A stretch of DNA of 64,000 nt from assembly GCF_900465055.1 (NCBI RefSeq), contig NZ_LS483250.1:2728001-2792000 (forward strand). The letters are read 5' to 3'. Position numbers and translations under genes: made by a program. Below, in pieces: positions 35,535 through 44,724 of the stretch. This DNA is from Moritella yayanosii (GTDB lineage Bacteria > Pseudomonadota > Gammaproteobacteria > Enterobacterales > Moritellaceae). The notes below the pieces were generated by a model. It made no database searches, was not told the origin of the DNA, and saw only the letters and a list, made by a program, of their open reading frames with translations. Every line of letters begins with the position of its first letter. Within the stretch, counting starts at the first letter, position 1.

Positions 35535-37559
35535 ATGGGCACATTATTACAGCCAATCACCTACCTGATTAGTCGATTATCATTTCAGAAAAAGTTTGGA
35601 TTAGTTATCTTGCTACTTGCAACACCGATTGTATTTTTTTCCTCTACAATTATCTCGCAAACCCAACAAGATATTGCCTTTGCAAAATCAGAACTGCAAG
35701 GCTACCAACTACTGCAAGCCTTACCTGAGGTTGCCAACAAGCTGATTGATTATCGCCATTTACTCAGCTTAGAAGTCGCAGAGCTCGAACCCGGTGATGA
35801 CAAAATACAACAAGCACAAGTGCTCGCAGAAAACACCTTTAATCAATATTACCGCAGCTATACAGCGGCAACTGGATTGCAATTATCGGCGTTTGATAAG
35901 ATCACGACCGATTGGCAACAACTCAAAGCAAACAGTGATTTTTTATTACCCGAAGAAATTTTCTACGCTATCGATTTGATGTTAGAAAATCTACGTATCG
36001 GTACCCGTGAGATCAACAGCGAAAGTAAATTATTGTTTGATTCACACCTCAGTAGTTACTACCTGATTAATTTAACCCAAAGTCAGTTGCCAAAATTAAC
36101 CGATTTCGCTTATCAAGTGACAGACAAAGCCGCAGAAACAGCCGCTTTCGCCGAATTTACGGCCAACAGCTTCGATGATTTAAGTCGCCGGATTGATCAA
36201 CTTAAGATTATCTTTTCTGCAGCCGACAATGATGTGCAAGCATTAGTGGCCATTAATCCTGATTATCGCAATACCTTAATCACCCCTCTCGACCAAATAA
36301 AAACCACCATGGCAACGCTCGAAGACCTACTCGATCGCCAGTTAATCAATACCGTATCCGCCGAGATCAAAATTGATCCAAATACCCTTTATCGTTTGGG
36401 TGAAGCGTTACGGATCAAAATCAATAATTTGTATCAAGTTGCCTTTCACACGCTCGGTAATGAAATAACCGTTAGACTCAGTGAACAAAACAGCGAACTA
36501 AATATTTTTTACACCATACTAATCGCCTTATTCGTGGTTTGTGTGGTGATCTTATTAAGTATTTATATCTCACTAACAGAGACGATTCGCAGTATCAGTC
36601 AAGTCGCACAAAATGTATCCAATGGCGACCTGTCGCAAAATGTGAAGATTGTCAGCAATGACGAACTGGCCATTATTGCCCAACACTTCAACAGCACCAT
36701 TGATGGCATGCGCACGTTGGTAAAACAGCTCAATAGCAGCGCAGTCGATGTGCATCGTTCAGTGCAAGACATTAAAGATAAAACCAACTCAGCAGAAACC
36801 ACCATCACGGCACAACAAACGGAAACCCATCAAATAGCGGCGGCAATAAAACTGATGGCTGCCACATCAACGGAGATGGCCATTAATGCCAATGATGCAA
36901 CCTGTGCCACGCGTGATGCAGAGCGGGCGGTTTTAGAAGGTAAACAAGTTGTTGACCAAACGATCATCGCGATTAATGCCATTGCTTCAGAAGTACAAAC
37001 ATCAAGTGATACCATTCAGAAACTGGAAAAGCATTGCACCGATATTGGTGGTGTGGTTGAAGTGATCAGGAGTATTGCCGACCAGACTAATTTGTTAGCA
37101 CTCAATGCTGCGATTGAAGCCGCCAGAGCCGGAGAGCAAGGTCGAGGTTTTGCCGTGGTAGCCGATGAAGTGAGAACGCTAGCAAGCCGTACACAACAAT
37201 CAACGAATGAGATCCAAGTGATGATTGAGCGTGTACAAATAGCCGCTAAAGAATCTGTAAAAGTGATGGCCATAGGTAGAGAGCAAGCCAACATGGGCGT
37301 CATGCAAGCCAAAGAAGCCTCAAATACTTTTGAAGCCATTACCTTATCCGTCGATAAGATTGTGTCACTCAATAATCAAATAGCCAGTGCGATTGAAGAA
37401 CAAAGTCTCGCCGCAGCAGAAATAGAGCGTAATGTGAGTAATGTATCAGCGGGAGCAGACTCTGCTCGCGCGGTCGCGACAGGAGCGACCCAGTCCGCAC
37501 ACAACTTGTTAACCGTGGCAGATAAATTATCGGAAGTAGCCGAGGAGTACGTTTTTTAA
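35535..37559 (+). CDS. Methyl-accepting chemotaxis protein
   Basis: This inner membrane chemoreceptor has 674 residues. TM1 (about 20-42) and TM2 (about 323-347) flank a large, mostly helical periplasmic sensor of about 280 residues. A HAMP domain (about 348-402) and the cytoplasmic signalling domain follow, with the hairpin tip [32 protein letters not shown] split around residue 520, which contacts CheA/CheW. There is no C-terminal CheR-docking pentapeptide. AAGGAT precedes the ATG. The ligand cannot be inferred. It stands alone and ends at a strong hairpin. Confidence 0.94.
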   Translation: MGTLLQPITYLISRLSFQKKFGLVILLLATPIVFFSSTIISQTQQDIAFAKSELQGYQLLQALPEVANKLIDYRHLLSLEVAELEPGDDKIQQAQVLAENTFNQYYRSYTAATGLQLSAFDKITTDWQQLKANSDFLLPEEIFYAIDLMLENLRIGTREINSESKLLFDSHLSSYYLINLTQSQLPKLTDFAYQVTDKAAETAAFAEFTANSFDDLSRRIDQLKIIFSAADNDVQALVAINPDYRNTLITPLDQIKTTMATLEDLLDRQLINTVSAEIKIDPNTLYRLGEALRIKINNLYQVAFHTLGNEITVRLSEQNSELNIFYTILIALFVVCVVILLSIYISLTETIRSISQVAQNVSNGDLSQNVKIVSNDELAIIAQHFNSTIDGMRTLVKQLNSSAVDVHRSVQDIKDKTNSAETTITAQQTETHQIAAAIKLMAATSTEMAINANDATCATRDAERAVLEGKQVVDQTIIAINAIASEVQTSSDTIQKLEKHCTDIGGVVEVIRSIADQTNLLALNAAIEAARAGEQGRGFAVVADEVRTLASRTQQSTNEIQVMIERVQIAAKESVKVMAIGREQANMGVMQAKEASNTFEAITLSVDKIVSLNNQIASAIEEQSLAAAEIERNVSNVSAGADSARAVATGATQSAHNLLTVADKLSEVAEEYVF

Positions 37560-37591
37560 AATCACCGTATTAGCACGTTTGGATTTAAGTA

Positions 37592-37641
37592 AAGTGGTGG
37601 CTTGAGCATGTTTTTATTGCTTTAAGCCACCACTTATTTAT
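37592..37641 (+). terminator. Intrinsic terminator after the chemoreceptor gene
   Basis: AAGTGGTGGCTT pairs with AAGCCACCACTT (12 bp), with further pairing inside the loop, followed by ATTTATTT. Confidence 0.7.
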
Positions 37642-37736
37642 TTGAATATAATTTTCCAGCATGAAACACTAGATCTGAATAAACTTGCCGATTACACTGC
37701 TAACACGCATTTTCCTCCCCCTCGAAATTGGTACTC

Positions 37737-38642
37737 ATGAAAAATCAAAAAAAGGCCATGCTGTTCGGCTTGATAACAGTATTACTCTGGTCCACGGTGG
37801 CCTCTGCATTTAAAATTACCCTTAGCCATTTTGCGCCAATTCAAATGGTTTTAATTGCTTCATTGACCAGTATCGTTTTATTACTGGGAATTGCCTACCA
37901 ACAAAAAAAGCTGCACCTACTCAAGCAATACTTTATCAAACAACCGTTGTTCTATTTAACGCTTGGGGTGATTAATCCATTTCTCTATTATTTAGTGTTG
38001 TTTAAGGCTTATGACTTATTGCCCGCATCACAAGCGCAAGCATTAAATTACACTTGGGCAATCACCCTCACATTATTGTCAGTGCCTTTCTTAGGGCAGA
38101 AGATCCGGAAAAAAGACTGGGTGGCTATCTTATTTAGCTATACCGGAGCACTAATCATTGCCACTAAAGGTGATCTGTTAGGGCTGAATTTTGAAAGTCC
38201 ACTTGGGGTGGCACTGGCATTATTAAGCACCTTGATTTGGGCCAGTTATTGGATCATTAATGCGAGGAATAACAATGATCCTATCGTTAGTTTATTACTT
38301 GGATTTTTATTAAGTCTCCCGTTTACCTTCGTCGCCACCGCATTACTCGCTGATTTTAATTTTGACTCCGTAGAGGGGATCCTTGGTGCGATTTATATCG
38401 GTTTATTTGAAATGGGTATTTCATTTATATTGTGGTTAATGGCCATTAAGTTAGCGACCAATACCGCGCAAGTCAGTAATCTTATTTTTATATCGCCGTT
38501 TATATCACTCTTCTTACTCAGTAAATTTGTGGGTGAAGAGATCCACCCATCAACCTTTATCGGCTTAGTAACTATTATCGTCGGGCTCGTGATCCAACAA
38601 ATTAACTGGCGCAGAAAACGTCGCAGCGTAACAGCGAAATAA
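37737..38642 (+). CDS. EamA/DMT-superfamily membrane transporter
   Basis: This inner membrane protein of about 301 residues has ten hydrophobic segments in two EamA repeats (about 5-140 and 150-290). The first begins MLFGLITVLLWSTVASAFK, the second GVALALLSTLIWASYWIIN. The family exports or imports metabolites and amino acids; the substrate is unknown. I choose the ATG at 37737; a TTG at 37728 would add three residues. Upstream is the chemoreceptor terminator, so it has its own promoter. Confidence 0.85.
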   Translation: MKNQKKAMLFGLITVLLWSTVASAFKITLSHFAPIQMVLIASLTSIVLLLGIAYQQKKLHLLKQYFIKQPLFYLTLGVINPFLYYLVLFKAYDLLPASQAQALNYTWAITLTLLSVPFLGQKIRKKDWVAILFSYTGALIIATKGDLLGLNFESPLGVALALLSTLIWASYWIINARNNNDPIVSLLLGFLLSLPFTFVATALLADFNFDSVEGILGAIYIGLFEMGISFILWLMAIKLATNTAQVSNLIFISPFISLFLLSKFVGEEIHPSTFIGLVTIIVGLVIQQINWRRKRRSVTAK

Positions 38643-38668
38643 TAGCGACGCGCTTAACCTTCTAAATC

Positions 38669-38705
38669 GGTGGCTGATAACAGACCTAAACTAAAGTCAG
38701 CCACC
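38669..38705 (+). terminator. Inverted repeat after the EamA gene (weak terminator candidate)
   Basis: GGTGGCTGA (38669-38677) pairs with TCAGCCACC (38697-38705), a 9-bp GC-rich stem with a 19-base loop and no T run, 27 bases after the stop codon. Confidence 0.4.
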
Positions 38706-38901
38706 AGCAACGTTAAATGAAGCTGTCAATAGTGACTTAATCGCAATTTAATTACTGAAAATATCACAATCCCCATTAGCTCCTCTTGCATATCTAAAGC
38801 CTAACAGGTTAATGTTTCAGTATTATCTCTTTTTATAACCAGAACATGCCCCTATAAACGCAGAATATCGCGTCAGGTAACATGACAAACCGGACAGCAA
38901 G

Positions 38902-40692
38902 ATGCCTCAAGCAATAGAACAGAAATTAGCAACAATACGTGCACATATGGATGCCGCAAACTTAGATGCATTTATCGTTCCCCGCGCAGATGAATACCTT
39001 GGCGAATATGTGCCTGCACATAACGAACGCCTATTATGGTGCAGTGACTTTACCGGATCTGCAGGCACGGTAATAATTTTAAAAGATCGCGCCGCCATTT
39101 TTACCGATGGTCGCTATACCATTCAGGTTAAGCAGCAAGTTAATGGCGAGTGTTTTGAGTTTTATCATCTTATCGACACACCACATGTTGCTTGGTTAAG
39201 TGAACAACTGTCCGCGAATGCTAATGTCGGTTATGACGCCAAAGTACATAATTTAAATTGGCATAACGCCAGTAAAAAAACCTTAGCAGATAAACAAATC
39301 AACTTAGTGGCAGTCAATGCCAACCCAATTGATTTAAGCTGGTCAGATAGACCGACACCAACAGAAAATGTAGGCCTGTTACTCGACGAGCAATACACAG
39401 GTCAATCCAGTTTAGAAAAACGCCAACAGATCGGCGTTGATATCGCCAAACAGGGCGCTGATGCAGTTATTATCAGTGCGTTAGATTCTATTGCTTGGTT
39501 ATTGAATATCCGTGGTAAAGACATTCATTGCTTCTGTGTGATCCTAGGCAGTGCGGTATTACGTAAAGATGGTTCCATGACATTCTTCACCAATCCAGCG
39601 AAGATCCCAGCAGGATTCCATGAACACGTAGGCGCAGGTGTTGTGATTATTGAAGAAGCACAAGCAACGGCCACTTACCAAGCCCTAGGTGAACAACAAC
39701 TGCAGGTATTGGCCGATCCAGAAGCATCAAATGCGTTTAGCCAGTTAACCACACAACAAGCTGGCGCCACCTTAATTGCTGGCAATGATCCGGTGGCATT
39801 ACCAAAGGCCTGTAAAAATGCCGTTGAACTTGCGGGTATGCGTGCTTCACATATTCGTGACGGCGCTTCAGAAGTACGCTTCCTTCATTGGCTAGAAACA
39901 GAAGTAGCCGCAGGCCGTTTGCATGATGAAGCCTATCTGTCTGACAAACTCACAGGCTTCCGAGCATCGAACGAGAACTTCGTTGAATTAAGTTTTGACA
40001 CTATTTCGGCTGCCGGTGCTAACGCCGCAATGTGTCACTACAATCATAACAATGGTGTACCAGCGCAATTATCAATGGACAGCATTTACTTAGTTGACTC
40101 TGGTGCCCAATATCTTGATGGCACCACCGATATCACCCGTACTGTTGCGATTGGGTCACCAAGTGCTGAACACAAAAAAATGTTCACCCTGGTATTAAAA
40201 GGTCATATCGCCCTGGCTAACATGAAATTTCCTGCCGGAACCAATGGTGGTCAGCTTGATTCATTAGCACGTCAGTTCTTATGGCAGCAAGGTTATGATT
40301 ATGACCACGGCACGGGTCATGGTGTGGGTTGTTTCTTAAATGTACACGAAGGTCCACACCGTATTGGTAAAAACTCGAACGGCGTAGCATTAGAACCTGG
40401 CATGGTGGTATCCAATGAGCCGGGCTACTACAAACAAGATGAATACGGCATCCGTTGTGAGAACCTGATTTATGTGGTTGCTAAAGATAATGGCAATGAT
40501 GGTAACATATTCTACGAATTTGAAACATTAACACTGGTTCCTTTTGATTTGCATCTGATAGATCAACAACTACTCTCACAAGACGAAGTAAACTGGATCA
40601 ATGCTTATCACGCCCGAGTATGTGACGAACTGTCACCATTGTTAGCCGGTGCTGATTTACACTGGTTATCTCAGGCTACACGCACTATTTAA
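38902..40692 (+). CDS. Xaa-Pro aminopeptidase, M24B family (long form)
   Basis: This cytoplasmic metallopeptidase removes N-terminal residues preceding proline. At 596 residues it is the long, three-domain form similar to eukaryotic aminopeptidase P1: two creatinase-type N-terminal domains (about 1-310) and the pita-bread catalytic domain (about 315-535) with an M24 C-terminal extension. Metal ligands are visible: Asp in YLVDSGAQY, Asp in GTTDITRT, His in GTGHGVGCFLNVHEGP, Glu in SNEPGYY and Glu in RCENLIYV. It is followed by a dispersed-repeat-like hairpin. Confidence 0.92.
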   Translation: MPQAIEQKLATIRAHMDAANLDAFIVPRADEYLGEYVPAHNERLLWCSDFTGSAGTVIILKDRAAIFTDGRYTIQVKQQVNGECFEFYHLIDTPHVAWLSEQLSANANVGYDAKVHNLNWHNASKKTLADKQINLVAVNANPIDLSWSDRPTPTENVGLLLDEQYTGQSSLEKRQQIGVDIAKQGADAVIISALDSIAWLLNIRGKDIHCFCVILGSAVLRKDGSMTFFTNPAKIPAGFHEHVGAGVVIIEEAQATATYQALGEQQLQVLADPEASNAFSQLTTQQAGATLIAGNDPVALPKACKNAVELAGMRASHIRDGASEVRFLHWLETEVAAGRLHDEAYLSDKLTGFRASNENFVELSFDTISAAGANAAMCHYNHNNGVPAQLSMDSIYLVDSGAQYLDGTTDITRTVAIGSPSAEHKKMFTLVLKGHIALANMKFPAGTNGGQLDSLARQFLWQQGYDYDHGTGHGVGCFLNVHEGPHRIGKNSNGVALEPGMVVSNEPGYYKQDEYGIRCENLIYVVAKDNGNDGNIFYEFETLTLVPFDLHLIDQQLLSQDEVNWINAYHARVCDELSPLLAGADLHWLSQATRTI

Positions 40693-40695
40693 GTT

Positions 40696-40744
40696 TATAC
40701 CCAAGCTAGTCTCTGATATAGCATCTTGAAGTAACTTGGGTATA
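40696..40744. repeat. Candidate dispersed intergenic repeat with TATACCCAAG termini
   Basis: TATACCCAAG (40696-40705) pairs with CTTGGGTATA (40735-40744) around a 29-base core that includes GCATCTTGAAGTAA. I recall similar ACCCAAGTTACTTCAAGATGC-type repeats from Vibrio-group genomes; that is memory, not a search. It could also serve as a terminator for the aminopeptidase gene. No second copy was noticed in this window. Confidence 0.55.
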
Positions 40745-40758
40745 TATATTCTCTAACC

Positions 40759-40776
40759 AATCTAAGCGATTAGATT
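40759..40776. promoter_or_regulatory. Palindrome upstream of the Dyp peroxidase gene
   Basis: AATCTAA and TTAGATT form a 7-bp perfect palindrome around GCGA, 24 bases before the ATG and just after an AT-rich TATATATAT stretch. It may be an operator; the regulator is unknown. Confidence 0.35.
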
Positions 40777-40799
40777 GATTATGCATTAAAGGAGTTGGC

Positions 40800-41681
40800 A
40801 TGACCCAACCACAGAACGCTATTTTTAACGAACAAAGCCAAAGCTATCATCATTTAGAGTACAAATTTAAAGACGATGTTTACTTAGCCAATATTCAAAA
40901 TGCACTGCAAACGGCACTATGCAAACAAACTGACGACATTAACGTTGTGGTTGCTTTTGGTCGTAGCGCCACCAATACCCTATTACCTGATTTACAACTT
41001 GACGCATTTGACGACTTTACTGAGATAGCCAGTCCGCACGGCAAAAAAGCCATTGCCAGCCAAGGTGATGTCATGTTTTGGATCCACAGCGACAATGCCA
41101 GCCATACCTTAGAGCAAGCATTTCATATCCAATCAGCGCTAAATAAAATTGCCGATAACCAGTTGGATATTTCCGGTTTCCAATACCATAAGAATCGCGA
41201 TTTAATTGGTTTTGTTGATGGCACTGCCAATCCCAAAGAAGATGCACGGCAATTAGCTTCGCTGATCCCTGAAGGTCAGCCAGGCGCAGGTGGTAGCTTT
41301 GTATTATCACAAAAATGGGTACATGATTTAACCAGTTTCAATGCGATGTCGGTACCGGAACAAGAAGCAGTTGTTGGCCGTACTAAAGAAGACGATATCG
41401 AGTTATCCGGCGATGCGATGCCAGCGAATTCACACGTTAGCCGTACCGATGTATCGGGCATGAAAATATACCGTCGTAGTTCACCTTATGGTAACGCATC
41501 CGAACACGGACTATACTTTTTAGCATTCGCATGTGAACAATTACGCTTTACCACTCAATTACAACGTATGTACGGAATTCCAGACGGCGTCACAGATAGA
41601 TTAATTGATTATTCAGATGCGGTAACAGGATCATACTGGTTTGCCCCTTCTCAAACAGAACTAGATACATTGATGAATTAA
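40800..41681 (+). CDS. Dyp-type heme peroxidase (YfeX-like)
   Basis: This 293-residue heme peroxidase belongs to the DyP family and is similar in size to E. coli YfeX. It has the family motif GxxDG as GFVDGTANP (about 137-145), the proximal heme His in NSHVSR (near 206-211) and a conserved Arg region IYRRSSPYG. It lacks a Tat signal, so it is cytoplasmic unless packaged in an encapsulin; no encapsulin gene is nearby. AAAGGAG lies 6 bases before the ATG. The reductase-like gene follows after 26 bases. Confidence 0.92.
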   Translation: MTQPQNAIFNEQSQSYHHLEYKFKDDVYLANIQNALQTALCKQTDDINVVVAFGRSATNTLLPDLQLDAFDDFTEIASPHGKKAIASQGDVMFWIHSDNASHTLEQAFHIQSALNKIADNQLDISGFQYHKNRDLIGFVDGTANPKEDARQLASLIPEGQPGAGGSFVLSQKWVHDLTSFNAMSVPEQEAVVGRTKEDDIELSGDAMPANSHVSRTDVSGMKIYRRSSPYGNASEHGLYFLAFACEQLRFTTQLQRMYGIPDGVTDRLIDYSDAVTGSYWFAPSQTELDTLMN

Positions 41682-41707
41682 CTTACATACAACCGGGAGC
41701 GATGATT

Positions 41708-42247
41708 ATGTCTAACGTAATTTTGTATATAGCCACTAGCCTTGATGGCTATATTGCCAAAATGGACCATGACATTTCATGGCTCTCAAATGTCGAAGTA
41801 AAAGGTGAGGATTATGGCTATCGAGATTTTTTCGATGGTATCAGTGCCGTCATTATGGGTAACACATCCTTTCAGGTCATCAAAGATTTTGATGATTGGC
41901 CATACGCCGACAAGCAATGCTTTGTCGCTTCTCACTCACCCGATATTACCCCGAATGATAACGTTACTTTTATTACCGATCCTGCAGCAACGATCAAACA
42001 ATTAAAAGCCAGCTCGAAGGGGAATATTTGGTTACTTGGGGGCGCAAACTTGGCCGATTCCTTATTACGGCTTGATCTTGTAGATGAATTAATATTGTCC
42101 ACCATTCCTATCTTACTCGGCAACGGTATACGTTTATTTAACGCCCCCCTACCAGAACTAGGGGTCACGCTATTATCCTCTCAATCCTATCCGTCGGGAC
42201 TGATACAAACACATTATAAGATAATAAAAAACAACAAAAGTGCATGA
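41708..42247 (+). CDS. RibD C-terminal/dihydrofolate-reductase-like reductase
   Basis: This small cytoplasmic protein of about 179 residues belongs to the RibD_C/DHFR-like family: N-terminal ILYIATSLDGYIAKMDHDISWL, a central GNTSFQVIKDF, the nucleotide-binding segment IWLLGGANLADSLL and LVDELILSTIPILLGNGIRLF. Members are NADPH-dependent reductases of mostly unknown substrate. The ATG at 41708 has good spacing from GGGAG; the ATG at 41702 is too close. It probably shares a transcript with the Dyp peroxidase. Confidence 0.85.
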   Translation: MSNVILYIATSLDGYIAKMDHDISWLSNVEVKGEDYGYRDFFDGISAVIMGNTSFQVIKDFDDWPYADKQCFVASHSPDITPNDNVTFITDPAATIKQLKASSKGNIWLLGGANLADSLLRLDLVDELILSTIPILLGNGIRLFNAPLPELGVTLLSSQSYPSGLIQTHYKIIKNNKSA

Positions 42248-42479
42248 TAAATACGAATCCACATTAATATGGTCGATGCCACTAATGTACATGAGCGGCA
42301 TCGCCTTACCTCTGCTCAGTAATCGACCCACATTTAAATAGCCTCAAAACAAGTGCTAACCTACGCTTTCCTATATTTACAGTTTATCTACATCAAAAAA
42401 TAAAGTAATATTATGTTATTCATCGTTTTATTATAAAACGAATATCCTTTTTCGAATCTAAGTATAAGAGTCTTTATCC

Positions 42480-42935
42480 ATGTCTAAATGGTTAACAGCT
42501 GGTGTGAGTATTATCTCTATCGCCGTAGTCGGTTATTTCAACGTCTTCTATCAGCCGCAGCAGGATCTCAACCGTATTCAATTACCACTGCAACAAGACT
42601 GCCGCGTTAATCAACAAGAATGCCAAGTGCAGTTAACGCCAGAACAAACCATTTCGCTGTCGATCACACCATTCAATGCCAAGCCGATGACGCCATTATC
42701 GATAAATTTAAACGGCACTCGAATTGATAATGCCAGCATTACGATTAACGGGATGAATATGAGCATGCCCGGCTTTCCTACCGCGCTGAATGCGATTGAG
42801 AAGGATAAATACCACGCCGAGACAGCACTGGCGATCTGCGTATTAGGTGAAATGTTATGGCAAGCAGATTTAACCATCACAGTTGCTGGTCAACCTTATT
42901 TGATACCGTTTCAATTTATCACAACGACTAATTAA
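42480..42935 (+). CDS. Membrane-anchored YtkA/FixH-like protein of the copper/oxidase assembly cluster
   Basis: This 151-residue protein has one N-terminal membrane segment (about 4-24) and an Ig-like periplasmic domain. The domain carries a Met-rich stretch NGMNMSMPGF (about 89-98) in the place where YtkA/FixH-like proteins have methionines that may bind copper, followed by GEMLWQADLTITV. Three cysteines are present (CRVNQQEC pair and one near 120). It heads a cluster with PCu(A)C and SCO, spaced 14 and 19 bases apart. Family assignment is tentative; the link to copper comes mainly from context. Confidence 0.65.
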   Translation: MSKWLTAGVSIISIAVVGYFNVFYQPQQDLNRIQLPLQQDCRVNQQECQVQLTPEQTISLSITPFNAKPMTPLSINLNGTRIDNASITINGMNMSMPGFPTALNAIEKDKYHAETALAICVLGEMLWQADLTITVAGQPYLIPFQFITTTN

Positions 42936-42949
42936 CTCAGGACAAAATA

Positions 42950-43459
42950 ATGCAAAAATCAATAATCACCACGCTTATCGCGACTGCTATCTTTTCCGCA
43001 GCCCCGACGTTTGCGGCTGAAAAAACTAACATCATGATCATGGATGCCTGGGTGCGTGCAGCGCCACCATCAGCAAAAGTGCAAGCCGCTTTTTTCAACG
43101 TGATGAATCACAATAATAAACCAATCGTGATCACCAATGTTGAAGCACAAGGTTTTGGCCGTAGCGAGCTGCATTTATCTGGCAAAAAAGACGGCATAAT
43201 GACAATGCAAAAGCAGCAACAAATAACGATCCCTGCAAACACTATTTTTCAGTTTAAGCCTGGTGGCTACCATGTGATGTTATTAGAACCAACCAAGATC
43301 GCAGCGCCGGGTGAAGTGGTTAATGTATCGTTTACGTTATTAAATGGTGAAAAGATCACTGCTAAAATGCCTGTTAAGCGTGATAACCGTCAAGCTAAAA
43401 TGGATCACAACAAGATGGACCATAGCAAAATGGACCACGCGACTATGAAACATAATTAG
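42950..43459 (+). CDS. Periplasmic copper chaperone PCu(A)C
   Basis: PCu(A)C binds Cu(I) in the periplasm and passes it, with SCO, to the CuA centre of cytochrome c oxidase. The 169-residue protein has a signal peptide cleaved after ...APTFA. The copper ligands follow the family pattern: His and Met in LHLSGKKDGIMTMQ and His-x-Met in GGYHVMLLEP. The C-terminus adds a His/Met-rich tail of MDH/MKH repeats (about 150-169), a likely extra copper sponge. AGGAC precedes the ATG. Confidence 0.9.
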   Translation: MQKSIITTLIATAIFSAAPTFAAEKTNIMIMDAWVRAAPPSAKVQAAFFNVMNHNNKPIVITNVEAQGFGRSELHLSGKKDGIMTMQKQQQITIPANTIFQFKPGGYHVMLLEPTKIAAPGEVVNVSFTLLNGEKITAKMPVKRDNRQAKMDHNKMDHSKMDHATMKHN

Positions 43460-43478
43460 TTTCGACAAAGGGACTCGA

Positions 43479-44129
43479 ATGAAAAAATCTAAGGCTATCA
43501 TCGCATCGGGTATTATCGGCCTTAGCGCGCTTGGCGCTCTGGTTGCCAATAATATGCAACAGCCAAGTTTACCGACATTCACGACAGCTTACGCACAACC
43601 TCAGCAAGTAACCCTGCCAGATGTTGTTCTCGGCAATAATCAAACACACACCAGTGCCTTGTTTAAAGATAAATGGTCATTAGTATTCTTCGGTTATGCT
43701 AGCTGCCCAGACGTTTGTCCGACCGAACTATACAATCTCAACAATGTGGCGAGCATCATGACTGCGGCCGGTAAAACCATGCCACAAGTGGTCTTTATCT
43801 CTGTCGATCCACAACGAGATAGTCATGAGATGCTGACCACCTACGCGCAATTTTATAACGATGAATTCATCGGCATCACCGGTGCAACCAGCGAGATCGA
43901 TAAATTAGTGGCTAGCTTTGGGGTTATTTATCAAAAAACGTTTTTAGCCAATAATGGTCAATATGTCTCTGTGCCTTACAGTAGTCCAATTCCAGAAGAC
44001 CAGCGTGAGAGTTATTTAATTAATCATTCTTCTCGATTGTATTTAGTTAATCCAGCAGGACAATATGTAGCGGCATTTGCACCGCCCCATAGCGCGAAAA
44101 AAATAGCGGCAGACCTGCTTAAATTATAA
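43479..44129 (+). CDS. SCO1/SenC family copper chaperone for cytochrome oxidase
   Basis: SCO proteins are membrane-tethered thioredoxin-fold chaperones that help build the CuA site. This one has 216 residues: an N-terminal membrane anchor (about 8-28), the CxxxC motif in GYASCPDVCPTEL, and the distant copper-ligand His in LINHSSRLYLVNP. It follows PCu(A)C by 19 bases. No cytochrome oxidase gene is in the window, so the target complex lies elsewhere. Confidence 0.93.
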   Translation: MKKSKAIIASGIIGLSALGALVANNMQQPSLPTFTTAYAQPQQVTLPDVVLGNNQTHTSALFKDKWSLVFFGYASCPDVCPTELYNLNNVASIMTAAGKTMPQVVFISVDPQRDSHEMLTTYAQFYNDEFIGITGATSEIDKLVASFGVIYQKTFLANNGQYVSVPYSSPIPEDQRESYLINHSSRLYLVNPAGQYVAAFAPPHSAKKIAADLLKL

Positions 44130-44146
44130 TAATGCAGGGTTTGTTA

Positions 44147-44605
44147 TTAAGAGATCGGTAATTGCGTGGTATTTTTTAACCTTTCCATCGCAAAGGAAGA
44201 GGTGACATCTGTTAGTCCATCGACGCAATTAACCAATCGTTTATAAAACACATCAAATGCCGCCATGTCTTTTACTAATACCTTCATCATATAATCGTAT
44301 TCTCCGGCCATACGGTAAAACTCGATCACTTCGGCAAAGTCATTCACACTAACAACAAATTTCTTAAACCAGCTATCACTGTGATTTTGAGTTTTGATAT
44401 TAACAAAGGCGGTCAGTGCGAGGCCGAGTTTTTGCTCATTAAGTAAAGCCACACGACGTAAAATATAACCATTATCTTCTAAACGTTTTAATCGTTTCCA
44501 GCAAGGTGAGACCGTTAAACTCACTTTGTCGGCAAGATCAGCAATTGACAGCGATGCATCACGCTGCAACAAATCTAAAATCAATTTATCCTTCGAATCT
44601 AACAT
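44147..44605 (-). CDS. Lrp/AsnC-family transcriptional regulator
   Basis: This 152-residue regulator starts at [20 protein letters not shown]. The frame is open further upstream (to 44677), but the extra 24 residues look non-coding and overlap the divergent promoter; AAGGAAAGG precedes the ATG at 44605. The N-terminal winged HTH (about 1-60) is followed by the RAM effector domain with [13 protein letters not shown]. It is divergent from the EamA transporter gene with 119 bases between, a common arrangement in which an Lrp-type protein controls an exporter. Confidence 0.9.
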   Translation of the reverse strand: MLDSKDKLILDLLQRDASLSIADLADKVSLTVSPCWKRLKRLEDNGYILRRVALLNEQKLGLALTAFVNIKTQNHSDSWFKKFVVSVNDFAEVIEFYRMAGEYDYMMKVLVKDMAAFDVFYKRLVNCVDGLTDVTSSFAMERLKNTTQLPIS

Positions 44606-44724
44606 AATGAAGTAATTCCTTTCCTTAAAAACCGATATCAGCAGTATATATGAAATCATATTTCCGCATAAAAGCAATATAATTATTGTATTGAATATCC
44701 CAGTACTTATATAGAGATTACCTT

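Noticed and set aside
44606-44677. Extended N-terminus (24 extra codons) of the Lrp-type regulator
   Set aside because: The Lrp fold starts at [10 protein letters not shown], a purine-rich ribosome site precedes that ATG, and the extension overlaps the divergent promoter region.
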